Shown: positions 1-5,118 of the stretch, piece after piece
Layout: each line of letters begins with the position of its first letter
How positions within the stretch are numbered: position 1 is the first letter of the stretch
Assembly (NCBI GenBank): GCA_029881555.1
Contig: JAOUMI010000023.1
Location: forward strand, 1 to 8,726
DNA from: Candidatus Bathyarchaeota archaeon
GTDB taxonomy: Archaea > Thermoproteota > Bathyarchaeia > Bathyarchaeales > Bathyarchaeaceae
Reading direction: 5' to 3'
Length of the DNA stretch: 8,726 bases
Notes under the pieces: generated by a model
The model's database searches: none
What the model saw: the letters and a program-made list of their open reading frames with translations, nothing else
What the model was told of the DNA's origin: nothing
Program-made: the position numbers and the translations under genes

Positions 1-1
1 C

Positions 2-358
2 CTCACTGCGTGCATGGTAGGTAAGAACGTGGGTCAGAGGATTATGGAAGGCGACCTTCCTGTCTACTATGCTAGATATGGAAACACTGTTGATGCGATC
101 TTTGTTGAAGGAGGTAGGCTAAAGAATAGGTTCGGGAAGAAGTTTGCAGAAATACCAACTGGGGCAATCGGCCTCTACACCTACAACCAACGGCTGATCC
201 ATGGATTAAAACAACTAATGTGCGGTGCCAGAAAATTCGCGGTTGATAAAATCACACGGGACGACATTGTCACCTTAACCCCAGAAGCTGCACATGCATC
301 AGGGATTAAGTACGTTATGGATGCGGACAAGGAAGAAGTAGAAAAGATCTTAAGCTAA
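2..358 (+). CDS. C-terminal part of an unidentified protein, possibly an IMPDH-like FMN barrel enzyme (5' end outside window)
   Basis: The reading frame is open from the first base of the window (Leu-Thr-Ala-Cys precede the first Met at 14), so the Met at 14 is probably internal and the gene starts upstream. About 118 residues are visible, ending in TAA at 356-358. The piece is soluble, with no signal or membrane segment. The order ACMVGK (about residues 3-8), EIPTGAIGLYTYN, HGLKQLMCGARKF and ITRDDIVTLTPEAAHASGI resembles the C-terminal end of IMP dehydrogenase/GMP reductase-type barrels: a phosphate-binding GADAVMxG strand, then EGVxGxVxYKG, then GGLRSGMGYxGA, then a short 'ITpAGl' tail. This is pattern likeness from memory, not a database match, and the active-site cysteine region would lie outside the window. 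Another FMN barrel, such as a glutamate synthase-like enzyme, is possible. That a real gene ends here is fairly sure; its identity is weak. Confidence 0.6.
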   Translation, partial: LTACMVGKNVGQRIMEGDLPVYYARYGNTVDAIFVEGGRLKNRFGKKFAEIPTGAIGLYTYNQRLIHGLKQLMCGARKFAVDKITRDDIVTLTPEAAHASGIKYVMDADKEEVEKILS

Positions 359-375
359 ACTCAGAAGAGCTGCTG

Positions 376-408
376 GAAACGGACTCGGCACTAGCTCCGA
401 ACCGTTTC
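376..408 (+). terminator. Stem-loop just downstream of the first gene
   Basis: GAAACGG (376-382) pairs perfectly with CCGTTTC (402-408). Inside it TCGG (385-388) pairs with CCGA (397-400), leaving an 8-nt loop. It starts 18 nt after the stop codon at 356-358. Only a broken T-rich stretch follows, so it may be a 3'-end stabilising or processing hairpin rather than a classic archaeal poly-T terminator. It could also belong to a small structured RNA. Confidence 0.45.
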
Positions 409-430
409 GTCTCGTGTCTTTCACCCGTGT

Positions 431-446
431 CACTGTTCCGACAGTG
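431..446 (+). repeat. Perfect 6-bp hairpin with UCCG loop
   Basis: CACTGT (431-436) and ACAGTG (441-446) form a perfect inverted repeat around the tetraloop TCCG, which fits the stable UNCG loop class although the closing pair is U-A rather than C-G. It is the second hairpin in the 230-nt gap between the first gene and the DedA-like gene. It may be part of the same 3' structured region, or a protein-binding palindrome. Nothing else recognisable was found in 447-570 except AT-rich promoter-like DNA. Confidence 0.35.
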
Positions 447-500
447 GATCTGATGCTTAGGTACGAAGAGTTCTTATGAATTTGCCTCCTAAAAAATCGA

Positions 501-555
501 CATTATTAATTTCGCCAACAAAGATTATTAGGGTTGAATACAATAAGCGTTAAAA
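501..555 (+). promoter_or_regulatory. AT-rich region with candidate TATA elements for the DedA-like gene
   Basis: Candidate archaeal TATA elements are TTATTAAT (503-510, preceded by an A-rich BRE-like AAAAAATCG), GATTATTA (533-540) and TTAAAA (550-555). The TTG start lies at 589, with GAGAGG at 577-582. The two upstream boxes leave room for a leader carrying that ribosome binding site; the third would not. Which is used cannot be decided by reading. Confidence 0.3.
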
Positions 556-588
556 CCAACCGTAAATTGGGCTTTCGAGAGGATTTGT

Positions 589-1236
589 TTGCAGGTCTTG
601 CTTCAAAATGTGTTGCAGCAGCTAGTTGAGTGGATGAAACTACTCGCACAAAACTACGGCTACTTCGGAATTTTTCTAATAAGCCTGATCGGCGCCTTAT
701 CCATTTTTTTCCCTTTACCTTACACGGTGGTTATTTTCACTCTCGGAGGCCTATTTGACCCGTTTCTGATTGCAATCGCTGCAGGGCTAGGCTCTGCAGT
801 AGGCGAATTCTCCGGCTACCTACTTGGTTATTACGGAAGAAAAGTAATCAGCCAGGAGCGGCGTAGAAAAATGGTGTTCATGGTGAAAGTCTTCGACAGA
901 TTTGGCCCCATCACCATTTTTCTTTTCGCTTTGACACCCCTGCCGGATGACCTCCTTTTCATTCCGCTAGGCATAATGCGTTATAGTCTCTTGCGGGCGT
1001 TTATTCCGGCTTTGATTGGAAAAGTGAGCATGAACTTCATCGTAGCTTACAGTGGGCGTCATACAATCCAGATTATCAAAGACATTTTTGGCGAAGGAAG
1101 CGATTGGATAGCAGTTTTGCTTGGAGGTGTCCTTGGAATAGGATTACTGATAATTGTTATGGTTGTCATGTTCAAGGTTGATTGGGAAAAAATCTTCACG
1201 AAATACGTGAAAGAAAAGGAGAAGAAAACTAAATAA
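589..1236 (+). CDS. DedA/VTT-domain (SNARE-associated type) membrane protein
   Basis: A 215-residue integral membrane protein. Hydrophobic segments lie at about 22-40, 43-68, 107-128, 133-155 and 172-195, followed by a lysine-rich cytoplasmic tail (KYVKEKEKKTK). The glycine-rich GLGSAVGEFSGYLLGYYGRK (about 66-85), with an acidic residue inside the membrane and followed by basic residues, and the later FGPITIFLFALTPLPDDLLFIPLG (about 105-128), match the two re-entrant halves of VTT/DedA proteins. In bacteria and eukaryotes this superfamily is linked to lipid scrambling and envelope homeostasis; the substrate here is unknown. The usual F-x-R-x-x-P-x-x-R motif of bacterial DedA is replaced by ALTPLPDD, as in YdjX/YqaA-like relatives. 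The TTG start is supported by GAGAGG 6 nt upstream. The gene stands alone, with gaps of over 200 bp on both sides. Confidence 0.8.
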   Translation: MQVLLQNVLQQLVEWMKLLAQNYGYFGIFLISLIGALSIFFPLPYTVVIFTLGGLFDPFLIAIAAGLGSAVGEFSGYLLGYYGRKVISQERRRKMVFMVKVFDRFGPITIFLFALTPLPDDLLFIPLGIMRYSLLRAFIPALIGKVSMNFIVAYSGRHTIQIIKDIFGEGSDWIAVLLGGVLGIGLLIIVMVVMFKVDWEKIFTKYVKEKEKKTK

Positions 1237-1251
1237 GAGTCATCGCGGATC

Positions 1252-1263
1252 TGCGCGAGCGCA
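1252..1263. repeat. Short GC-rich palindrome after the DedA-like gene
   Basis: TGCGC (1252-1256) and GCGCA (1259-1263) are perfectly complementary with only GA between. It lies 16 nt after the stop at 1234-1236. The 2-nt centre is too small for a good RNA hairpin, so a protein-binding palindrome is as likely as a terminator. No poly-T run follows. Confidence 0.2.
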
Positions 1264-1345
1264 ACAACAGATATGCATGCACGACTTAAGCAGCACTATT
1301 TAGCACCTACGAACCACCCTTGCAACATTAACGTAACACCTTGCT

Positions 1346-1429
1346 ATGACGCTTAAGCAAGCAAAAAGCGTTGTAAGGAATGTTGAAAAGGTCCCGATAG
1401 GTAACAGTCTTCACCCGTTTTACGCCTAA
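1346..1429 (+). CDS. Doubtful 27-residue ORF in the gap before GINS23
   Basis: An ATG at 1346 opens a 27-codon frame ending at TAA 1427-1429, reading MTLKQAKSVVRNVEKVPIG then NSLHPFYA. The composition looks protein-like, with an amphipathic start and a proline-aromatic end. No convincing ribosome binding site lies upstream, and an in-frame stop sits 12 nt before the ATG. An inverted repeat (ACGCTT 1349-1354 with AAGCGT 1366-1371) overlaps it. It could be a small peptide gene, a gene remnant or chance. Apart from this, the gap 1237-1483 shows nothing recognisable. Confidence 0.15.
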   Translation: MTLKQAKSVVRNVEKVPIGNSLHPFYA

Positions 1430-1459
1430 ATTTTAAGGTCATTTCCTCCAACTATAGGT

Positions 1460-1466
1460 TTTATAT
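1460..1466 (+). promoter_or_regulatory. TATA box for the GINS23-MCM operon
   Basis: TTTATAT at 1460-1466 is a good archaeal TATA element. With the usual spacing of about 26 bp, transcription should begin near 1488-1492. That lies downstream of the earliest possible TTG codon (1484) and upstream of the ribosome binding site at 1509-1514. It therefore supports 1523 as the true start of the first gene of the operon. Confidence 0.55.
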
Positions 1467-1522
1467 CTAACAGCCACATCTTATTGTTAAAACGAACCTT
1501 TTGTCTGAGAGGGGGAAGAGCG

Positions 1523-2074
1523 TTGTCGGCAAAACCATCCATCAAAGATGAGGATTTTGTGTTTGAGAACACGTCAGTCAGAATTATCGTGAACAGAAAC
1601 TGTCCTGAGGTCGAGCTAGCTGGTTTAAAAATTGGGCCTTTCCAAGAGGGAAAGGAATACGAGGTCAGGTTCTGGATAGCTGAGGAGCTGGAAAAGGCGG
1701 GAATAGCGCGTCTCAGGGAGGAAGAAATGCTGGATGCGATGAAACTCCACAAGATTCACTGGAAGGAGCGCGTTCAGTCGGTTAAACAAATCTCATCCCT
1801 ACAAGAGGACTTCTATCCCCGCTTGCGACGCTACCTTTCCAGCCTAAGAGAAAGTGCACTGAAAAAACCCGAAAAAATGAAAGAGTACGAGAGGGCGTCA
1901 GGTCTCTCCCGCGACATCGTCGATTGCAGACTCAAGAAGATAATTTCCTTATCCTCGGCATCCGCGCAAACCGAACAGTTTCTCAATAGCATGACGAGAG
2001 AAGAGCGAGCCATCTACAAGCGCTTACACGAGATTATCAGCAGTTGGAGAAATAAAATTCTGAAAGTGGGGTGA
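1523..2074 (+). CDS. GINS complex subunit Gins23 (Psf2/Psf3-like), DNA replication
   Basis: Encodes about 183 residues. The N-terminal part (about 16-62, VRIIVNRNCPEVELAGLKIG ... EVRFWIAEELEKAG) has the GINS B-domain pattern, including the 'lplWlA..L...G' element known from Psf2/Psf3. The rest is the helical A domain, ending REERAIYKRLHEIISSWRNKIL. B-before-A order is that of archaeal Gins23, as opposed to Gins15/51 (A before B). GINS joins MCM and a Cdc45/RecJ-like partner into the archaeal CMG replicative helicase; the second GINS subunit is not in this window. The TTG at 1523 has a strong site GAGGGG at 1509-1514. An in-frame TTG at 1484 would add 13 residues but lies upstream of the predicted transcription start. 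The gene ends 4 nt before mcm, as in Sulfolobus where gins23 also precedes mcm. Confidence 0.8.
   Translation: MSAKPSIKDEDFVFENTSVRIIVNRNCPEVELAGLKIGPFQEGKEYEVRFWIAEELEKAGIARLREEEMLDAMKLHKIHWKERVQSVKQISSLQEDFYPRLRRYLSSLRESALKKPEKMKEYERASGLSRDIVDCRLKKIISLSSASAQTEQFLNSMTREERAIYKRLHEIISSWRNKILKVG
2068..2074 (+). promoter_or_regulatory. Ribosome binding site of mcm overlapping the gins23 stop codon
   Basis: GGGGTGA at 2068-2074 is complementary to the 3' end of archaeal 16S rRNA and contains the TGA stop of the GINS gene. The TTG start of mcm follows after 4 nt. Overlap of stop and binding site suggests translational coupling, so the two replication proteins would be made together. Confidence 0.6.
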
Positions 2075-2078
2075 AGCC

Positions 2079-4115
2079 TTGACAGAAGAGGCATTAGTAG
2101 CAGATCCTCAGGAGCGGTTTCAAGACTTTTTCAAGTCAGACAAGTATCGTCAACGATTTTCAGAGATGGCAATCGCCAGCAAAACCTCGTTAGTCGTGGA
2201 TTTTGGAGACCTGCTATCAACGGACTCTGCGCTGGCTGAGGATATCATTGAGAGGCCAGACCAGTATCTAGAGCACGCAAATCGCGCAGCTTTGGCTCAG
2301 TTGCAGATACAGGAACCTGAGTACGCTGAAGAAATCGAAAAGGTGAGCGTTCAGTTTAAGAATTTGCCTGTAACCATGTCGCTGCGAAAGTTGGGGTCCG
2401 ATCACATTGGAACGCTGGTTATGCTGCAGGGGATCGTTGTGCGTGCCACACCAGCCAGACCCATGGTTACCCGAGGAGCCTTTCGATGTAGAAGATGTGG
2501 AACCGTCGCCTACGTCGACCAAACAACTCCGTTCTTGAGGGATCCTGCTCAATGCACGGACCCAGCCTGCAGGAGAATAGGACCCTTCGACTTCCTTCAG
2601 GAACAATCCACTTTCATCGATTCTCAGGAAATCCGAATCCAAGAACGTCCCGAGGACCTCCCGCCAGGTCAACTTCCACGCTGGATAAACATCAAGCTTA
2701 CTGAAAGGGACCTTGTGGACGTAGCGAGACCCGGCGACGACATTTCTGTGGTGGGGGTTGTGCGGGCGGTTGCCCCAACTCTGCCCAGGGTGGGAAAGCT
2801 TCGGGTGTTTCACCTGCATTTGGACGCGAACTTTGTAGATGTTTTAAGCAAAGAACACGAGGCGGTGCTCACCACGCCTGAGGAGGAAAAGCAGATACTG
2901 GAGCTGGCAAGAGACCCTTGGATTCATCGCAAGATCATCCGGTCAATAGCGCCATCCATATACGGTTATGACCACGTGAAAGAGGCTATCATGTACCTTC
3001 TCTTCGGAGGAATCCCCAAACAGTTCCCCGACATCAACATACGAGGAGAAATGAATGCACTCCTGATAGGAGACCCCGGAACCGCCAAGTCGCAACTTCT
3101 GCAATACGTGGCGAGAATCGCTCCACGCGGCCTTTACACCTCTGGTCGAGGAACTACGGCTGCAGGCCTAACCGCCGCAGTGCTTCGCGAGCGACAGGGC
3201 GGAATGACCCTTGAGGCGGGGGCGCTGGTTCTCGCGGATAAGGGTGTTGCTTGCATCGACGAGATCGACAAGATGCGCCCCGAGGATAGAGTAGCCATAC
3301 ACGAGGCGATGGAGCAGCACACGGTTTCGGTGGCAAAGGGAGGCATCGTTGCTACTCTTAACGCTCGAGCTGCTATACTTGCTGCTGGCAACCCAGCCTT
3401 AGGGAGATACGAGCCCTATCGGACAGTGGCGGAGAACATAGCTCTACCGGTTACTATTCTGTCCAGATTTGACCTCATCTTTGTGATGAGAGACGTGCCG
3501 GAGAAGGAACTTGACGCCAAAATGACTGACCATATACTCAGGCTTCACAGGACGGGTGCTGTTCCAGTTGAGCCGCCTATACCAGCCGACCTCCTTCGAA
3601 AATACGTAAGCTACGCGAAAAGTTTTAAGCCTGTTTTGACGGATGAGGCTCTAAGTCGCCTCAGAGACTTCTACCTGACCATGCGTTCGGCTAGCGAAAC
3701 CGAAGGAACGCCTATAGCTATAACTGCTCGTCAACTCGAGTCTCTTGTGAGGGTGGCTGAGGCTAGGGCCCGCATTGCCCTCCGTAAGGAGATTTTGGCT
3801 GAGGACGCTGAGGCCGCTGTTGCCATCATGAAGAGATCGCTTGAAGAGGTTGGAATCGACGTTTCGTCTCAAAAAGTGGATATTGACCTCATTATGACCG
3901 GCAAACCCAAGAGTCTGCGTGACAAGCTGGGAGTTGTCTTGGGCGCTATTGTTTCCTTGGAGAAGGAGACGGGTATGGTTGAAAAGAAGGCTCTTCTCGA
4001 AAAGCTTGAAACCGAGTATGACGTCACGGGTTCTGAGGCGGAGAGGCTCATAGGGCAGCTGCTGAAGGAGGGAACCATATACTCTCCTAGAGAGGGGTAT
4101 CTAAAGAAGACCTAG
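2079..4115 (+). CDS. mcm: Replicative DNA helicase MCM
   Basis: A 678-residue minichromosome maintenance ATPase, the motor of the archaeal replicative helicase. Domains in order: N-terminal helical domain (about 1-100); OB fold carrying a zinc site (C137-x2-C140, then C159-x4-C164); AAA+ domain with Walker A GDPGTAKS (331-338), Walker B CIDEIDK (392-398), sensor 1 AAGNP (435-439) and the arginine-finger motif SRFD (462-465); sensor 2 arginine near R551; and a C-terminal winged helix (about 610-678). All catalytic residues are present and the length is normal for archaeal MCM, so the protein should be active. No intein is seen. The TTG start is set by GGGGTGA 4 nt upstream. The final codons and stop (4098-4115) form part of the direct repeat that brackets the downstream island. 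Confidence 0.97.
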   Translation: MTEEALVADPQERFQDFFKSDKYRQRFSEMAIASKTSLVVDFGDLLSTDSALAEDIIERPDQYLEHANRAALAQLQIQEPEYAEEIEKVSVQFKNLPVTMSLRKLGSDHIGTLVMLQGIVVRATPARPMVTRGAFRCRRCGTVAYVDQTTPFLRDPAQCTDPACRRIGPFDFLQEQSTFIDSQEIRIQERPEDLPPGQLPRWINIKLTERDLVDVARPGDDISVVGVVRAVAPTLPRVGKLRVFHLHLDANFVDVLSKEHEAVLTTPEEEKQILELARDPWIHRKIIRSIAPSIYGYDHVKEAIMYLLFGGIPKQFPDINIRGEMNALLIGDPGTAKSQLLQYVARIAPRGLYTSGRGTTAAGLTAAVLRERQGGMTLEAGALVLADKGVACIDEIDKMRPEDRVAIHEAMEQHTVSVAKGGIVATLNARAAILAAGNPALGRYEPYRTVAENIALPVTILSRFDLIFVMRDVPEKELDAKMTDHILRLHRTGAVPVEPPIPADLLRKYVSYAKSFKPVLTDEALSRLRDFYLTMRSASETEGTPIAITARQLESLVRVAEARARIALRKEILAEDAEAAVAIMKRSLEEVGIDVSSQKVDIDLIMTGKPKSLRDKLGVVLGAIVSLEKETGMVEKKALLEKLETEYDVTGSEAERLIGQLLKEGTIYSPREGYLKKT

Positions 4116-4124
4116 CTAAAAGGG
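4098..4124 (+). repeat. Left copy of the 27-bp direct repeat (end of mcm)
   Basis: Matches 5162-5188 at 26 of 27 positions. The core AGAAGACCTAGCTAAAAGGG (4105-4124) is identical in both; the single difference is A4104 versus G5168. Weaker similarity extends about 6 bases further left. This copy encodes the last MCM residues (YLKKT, stop) plus 9 nt. A 20-base exact match is not expected by chance in a window of this size. The copies bracket an AT-rich island of about 1.04 kb. Confidence 0.9.
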
Positions 4125-4371
4125 AGTAACCCTTTGTTTCTTAGCCATTCTTTCACTCTCCTATCTTTTGTCGGAACATCACAACGGTGTGTTTCAGGAA
4201 CCATTTTGTTTATTCTCCGATAACGTAACATTTTTTCCGTCGAGATAGCTAAAAATGCAAAATCTCTGTTGCTAGTGTTTACATAATTCTGAAAACGATA
4301 TCACCTAGTGCATTATGTGTGACAGTTTCGAGAAAATAAAAGGGTAGTATAAGGTAATACCGACGACTCAC
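4112..4371 (-). pseudogene. Possible decayed gene on the minus strand in the AT-rich island
   Basis: Two overlapping minus-strand frames together look like one frameshifted gene. The first runs from GTG at 4371 to TAA at 4279 (30 residues, containing HNALGDIVFRIM). The second is open from 4300 to a TAG at 4112-4114; its 62 codons include SNRDFAFLAISTEK, then an internal Met at 4231, MVPETHRCDVPTKDRRVKEW and LRNKGLLPFS. The charged, ordered composition looks protein-like, but I recognise no family. The stop lies inside the left direct repeat. A TATA-like stretch about 26 bp before the GTG would suit a leaderless transcript. It may be the tail of a mobile-element gene, or chance in AT-rich DNA. 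Confidence 0.25.
4119..4140 (+). terminator. Hairpin plus T-rich tract after mcm
   Basis: AAAGGG (4119-4124) pairs with CCCTTT (4130-4135) around a 5-nt loop, followed by GTTTCTT. It lies 3 nt after the mcm stop. The left arm is the end of the direct repeat and the right arm is the first part of the island, so the stem exists only because the island is present. It may stop or weaken transcription from the GINS23-mcm promoter before hel308. Confidence 0.4.
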
Positions 4372-4393
4372 CTATTACTACATTGGAGAGAGA

Positions 4394-4414
4394 TATATAA
4401 AAAAGCTATATAAT
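4394..4414. promoter_or_regulatory. TATA-rich promoter region of the island regulator
   Basis: TATATAAAA at 4394-4402 and TATATAA at 4408-4414 are strong archaeal TATA candidates. On the plus strand they would start transcription near 4422-4440, giving a leader of about 75-90 nt before the ATG at 4513. The stretch is also TATA-like on the minus strand, where it would start a transcript near 4371, exactly at the GTG of the doubtful minus-strand ORF. A divergent promoter is thus possible. Confidence 0.45.
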
Positions 4415-4435
4415 TGAATCCTTCAAAACATTTTT

Positions 4436-4449
4436 AACTGTGAACAGTT
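4436..4449. promoter_or_regulatory. Perfect palindrome, candidate operator of the Lrp-type regulator
   Basis: AACTGT (4436-4441) GA ACAGTT (4444-4449) is a perfect 14-bp dyad lying between the TATA elements and the regulator start. The position, near or just after the predicted transcription start, suits repression. Lrp/AsnC proteins bind as dimers to short palindromes and commonly control their own genes, so autoregulation is the simplest reading. Confidence 0.4.
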
Positions 4450-4512
4450 GTCTGGTAGTTTCTGATGTGTCAAAAAAGAACAAATTGAGGGGTGTTTTGA
4501 ATTAAGAAGAAA

Positions 4513-4995
4513 ATGTTGGATCTTCTTTTGGAATTGTTGAAGGACTCCAAGAGGAGTGACAGGGAATTAGCGAAGTTTCTGGGAGTTTCACAGCCAACCA
4601 TAACCAGAACAAGACATAAACTGATAGAGGAAGGAGTAATACGAGAATTTACCGTAATACCCGACTTCGCAAAAATGGGATATGAAATTATGGCAATTTC
4701 TTGTATCAAAACAAAAATGACAATTAAGACAGAATTAGTTGAAAAAGCTAAAAAATGGTGGAAGAAATATGCAAATGTCATATTTGTGTCAAGAGCTGAA
4801 GGCATGGGGAAGAATGGAGTATTGATTTCTCTGCACAAAAACTACACGGATTTTTCTAGTTTCCTCTCAGACCTCATGTTAGAATGGGGCGATGACGTAA
4901 AAGAATTCGACAGTATGCTCATCAGCCTAGAAGGAACAATCATTAAACCCTTATCACTGAGATACTTAGCAGAGGGAAAATCATCAGAAGATTAA
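4513..4995 (+). CDS. Lrp/AsnC-type winged-helix transcription regulator
   Basis: A 160-residue protein. The N-terminal HTH (about 1-50) follows the AsnC pattern: LLLELLKDSKRSDRELAKFL, then GVSQPTITRTRHKLIEEGVI with the recognition helix at about 25-38. The second half (about 55-145) is a probable alpha/beta RAM-like ligand-binding and dimerisation domain (AEGMGKNGVLISLHKNY, then a C-terminal strand LISLEGTII). Its effector and targets are unknown. The ATG at 4513 lacks a well-spaced ribosome binding site; GAGGGGTG at 4487-4494 is 18 nt away, and the frame is closed upstream by TGA at 4498-4500. The gene stands alone and is clearly more AT-rich than mcm and hel308 (sample lines 32-42% GC versus 53-57%). 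It is also the only gene here with a certain ATG start. It sits inside the direct-repeat-bounded island, which suggests acquisition from elsewhere. Confidence 0.8.
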   Translation: MLDLLLELLKDSKRSDRELAKFLGVSQPTITRTRHKLIEEGVIREFTVIPDFAKMGYEIMAISCIKTKMTIKTELVEKAKKWWKKYANVIFVSRAEGMGKNGVLISLHKNYTDFSSFLSDLMLEWGDDVKEFDSMLISLEGTIIKPLSLRYLAEGKSSED

Positions 4996-5026
4996 CCTCA
5001 TTCTTCCTATTCATCACGTCATGTTG

Positions 5027-5061
5027 TTTGTTCTAGATGTGAAAAGTTATAGCAGAACAAA
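5027..5061 (+). repeat. 8-bp inverted repeat between the regulator and hel308
   Basis: TTTGTTCT (5027-5034) and AGAACAAA (5054-5061) are perfectly complementary with a 19-nt spacer. The same octamer AGAACAAA occurs at 4477-4484 in the leader of the regulator gene. It could be a weak terminator stem for the regulator, or paired binding half-sites upstream of hel308. Confidence 0.3.
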
Positions 5062-5082
5062 AAGAACTTATTTTCCCCGTAA

Positions 5083-5095
5083 TTTTTATTTTAAA
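5083..5095 (+). promoter_or_regulatory. Candidate promoter of hel308
   Basis: TTTTTATTTTAAA at 5083-5095 contains overlapping TATA-like elements. Counting about 26 bp from the right-hand one (TTTTAAA, 5089-5095) puts transcription start at about 5118, directly at the ATG at 5119, so a leaderless transcript is possible. It lies at the right edge of the AT-rich island, meaning that hel308 would now be driven by island DNA. Confidence 0.45.
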
Positions 5096-5118
5096 CTTCA
5101 GCATAGCCTTCACTCTTC

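Noticed and set aside
359..588. tRNA or C/D box RNA in the gap after the first gene
   Set aside because: No T-loop GGTTCGAATCC-like element, no cloverleaf pairing, and no properly placed RTGATGA/CTGA box pairs on either strand.
1484..1522. Earlier TTG start for GINS23
   Set aside because: It has no ribosome binding site and lies upstream of the transcription start predicted from the TATA box at 1460-1466. TTG 1523 has GAGGGG at good spacing.
2268..2819. 183-codon open frame on the minus strand within mcm
   Set aside because: Lies wholly opposite the conserved OB/zinc region of mcm, has no recognisable motifs, and its composition follows from the codon pattern of the sense gene.
2079..4115. 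Intein in MCM, a frequent intein host in archaea
   Set aside because: Walker A, Walker B, sensor and arginine-finger motifs are uninterrupted and the length is normal.
4470..4838. 122-codon minus-strand frame opposite the Lrp-type gene
   Set aside because: It mirrors the helix-turn-helix coding region; the plus-strand product is clearly the real protein.
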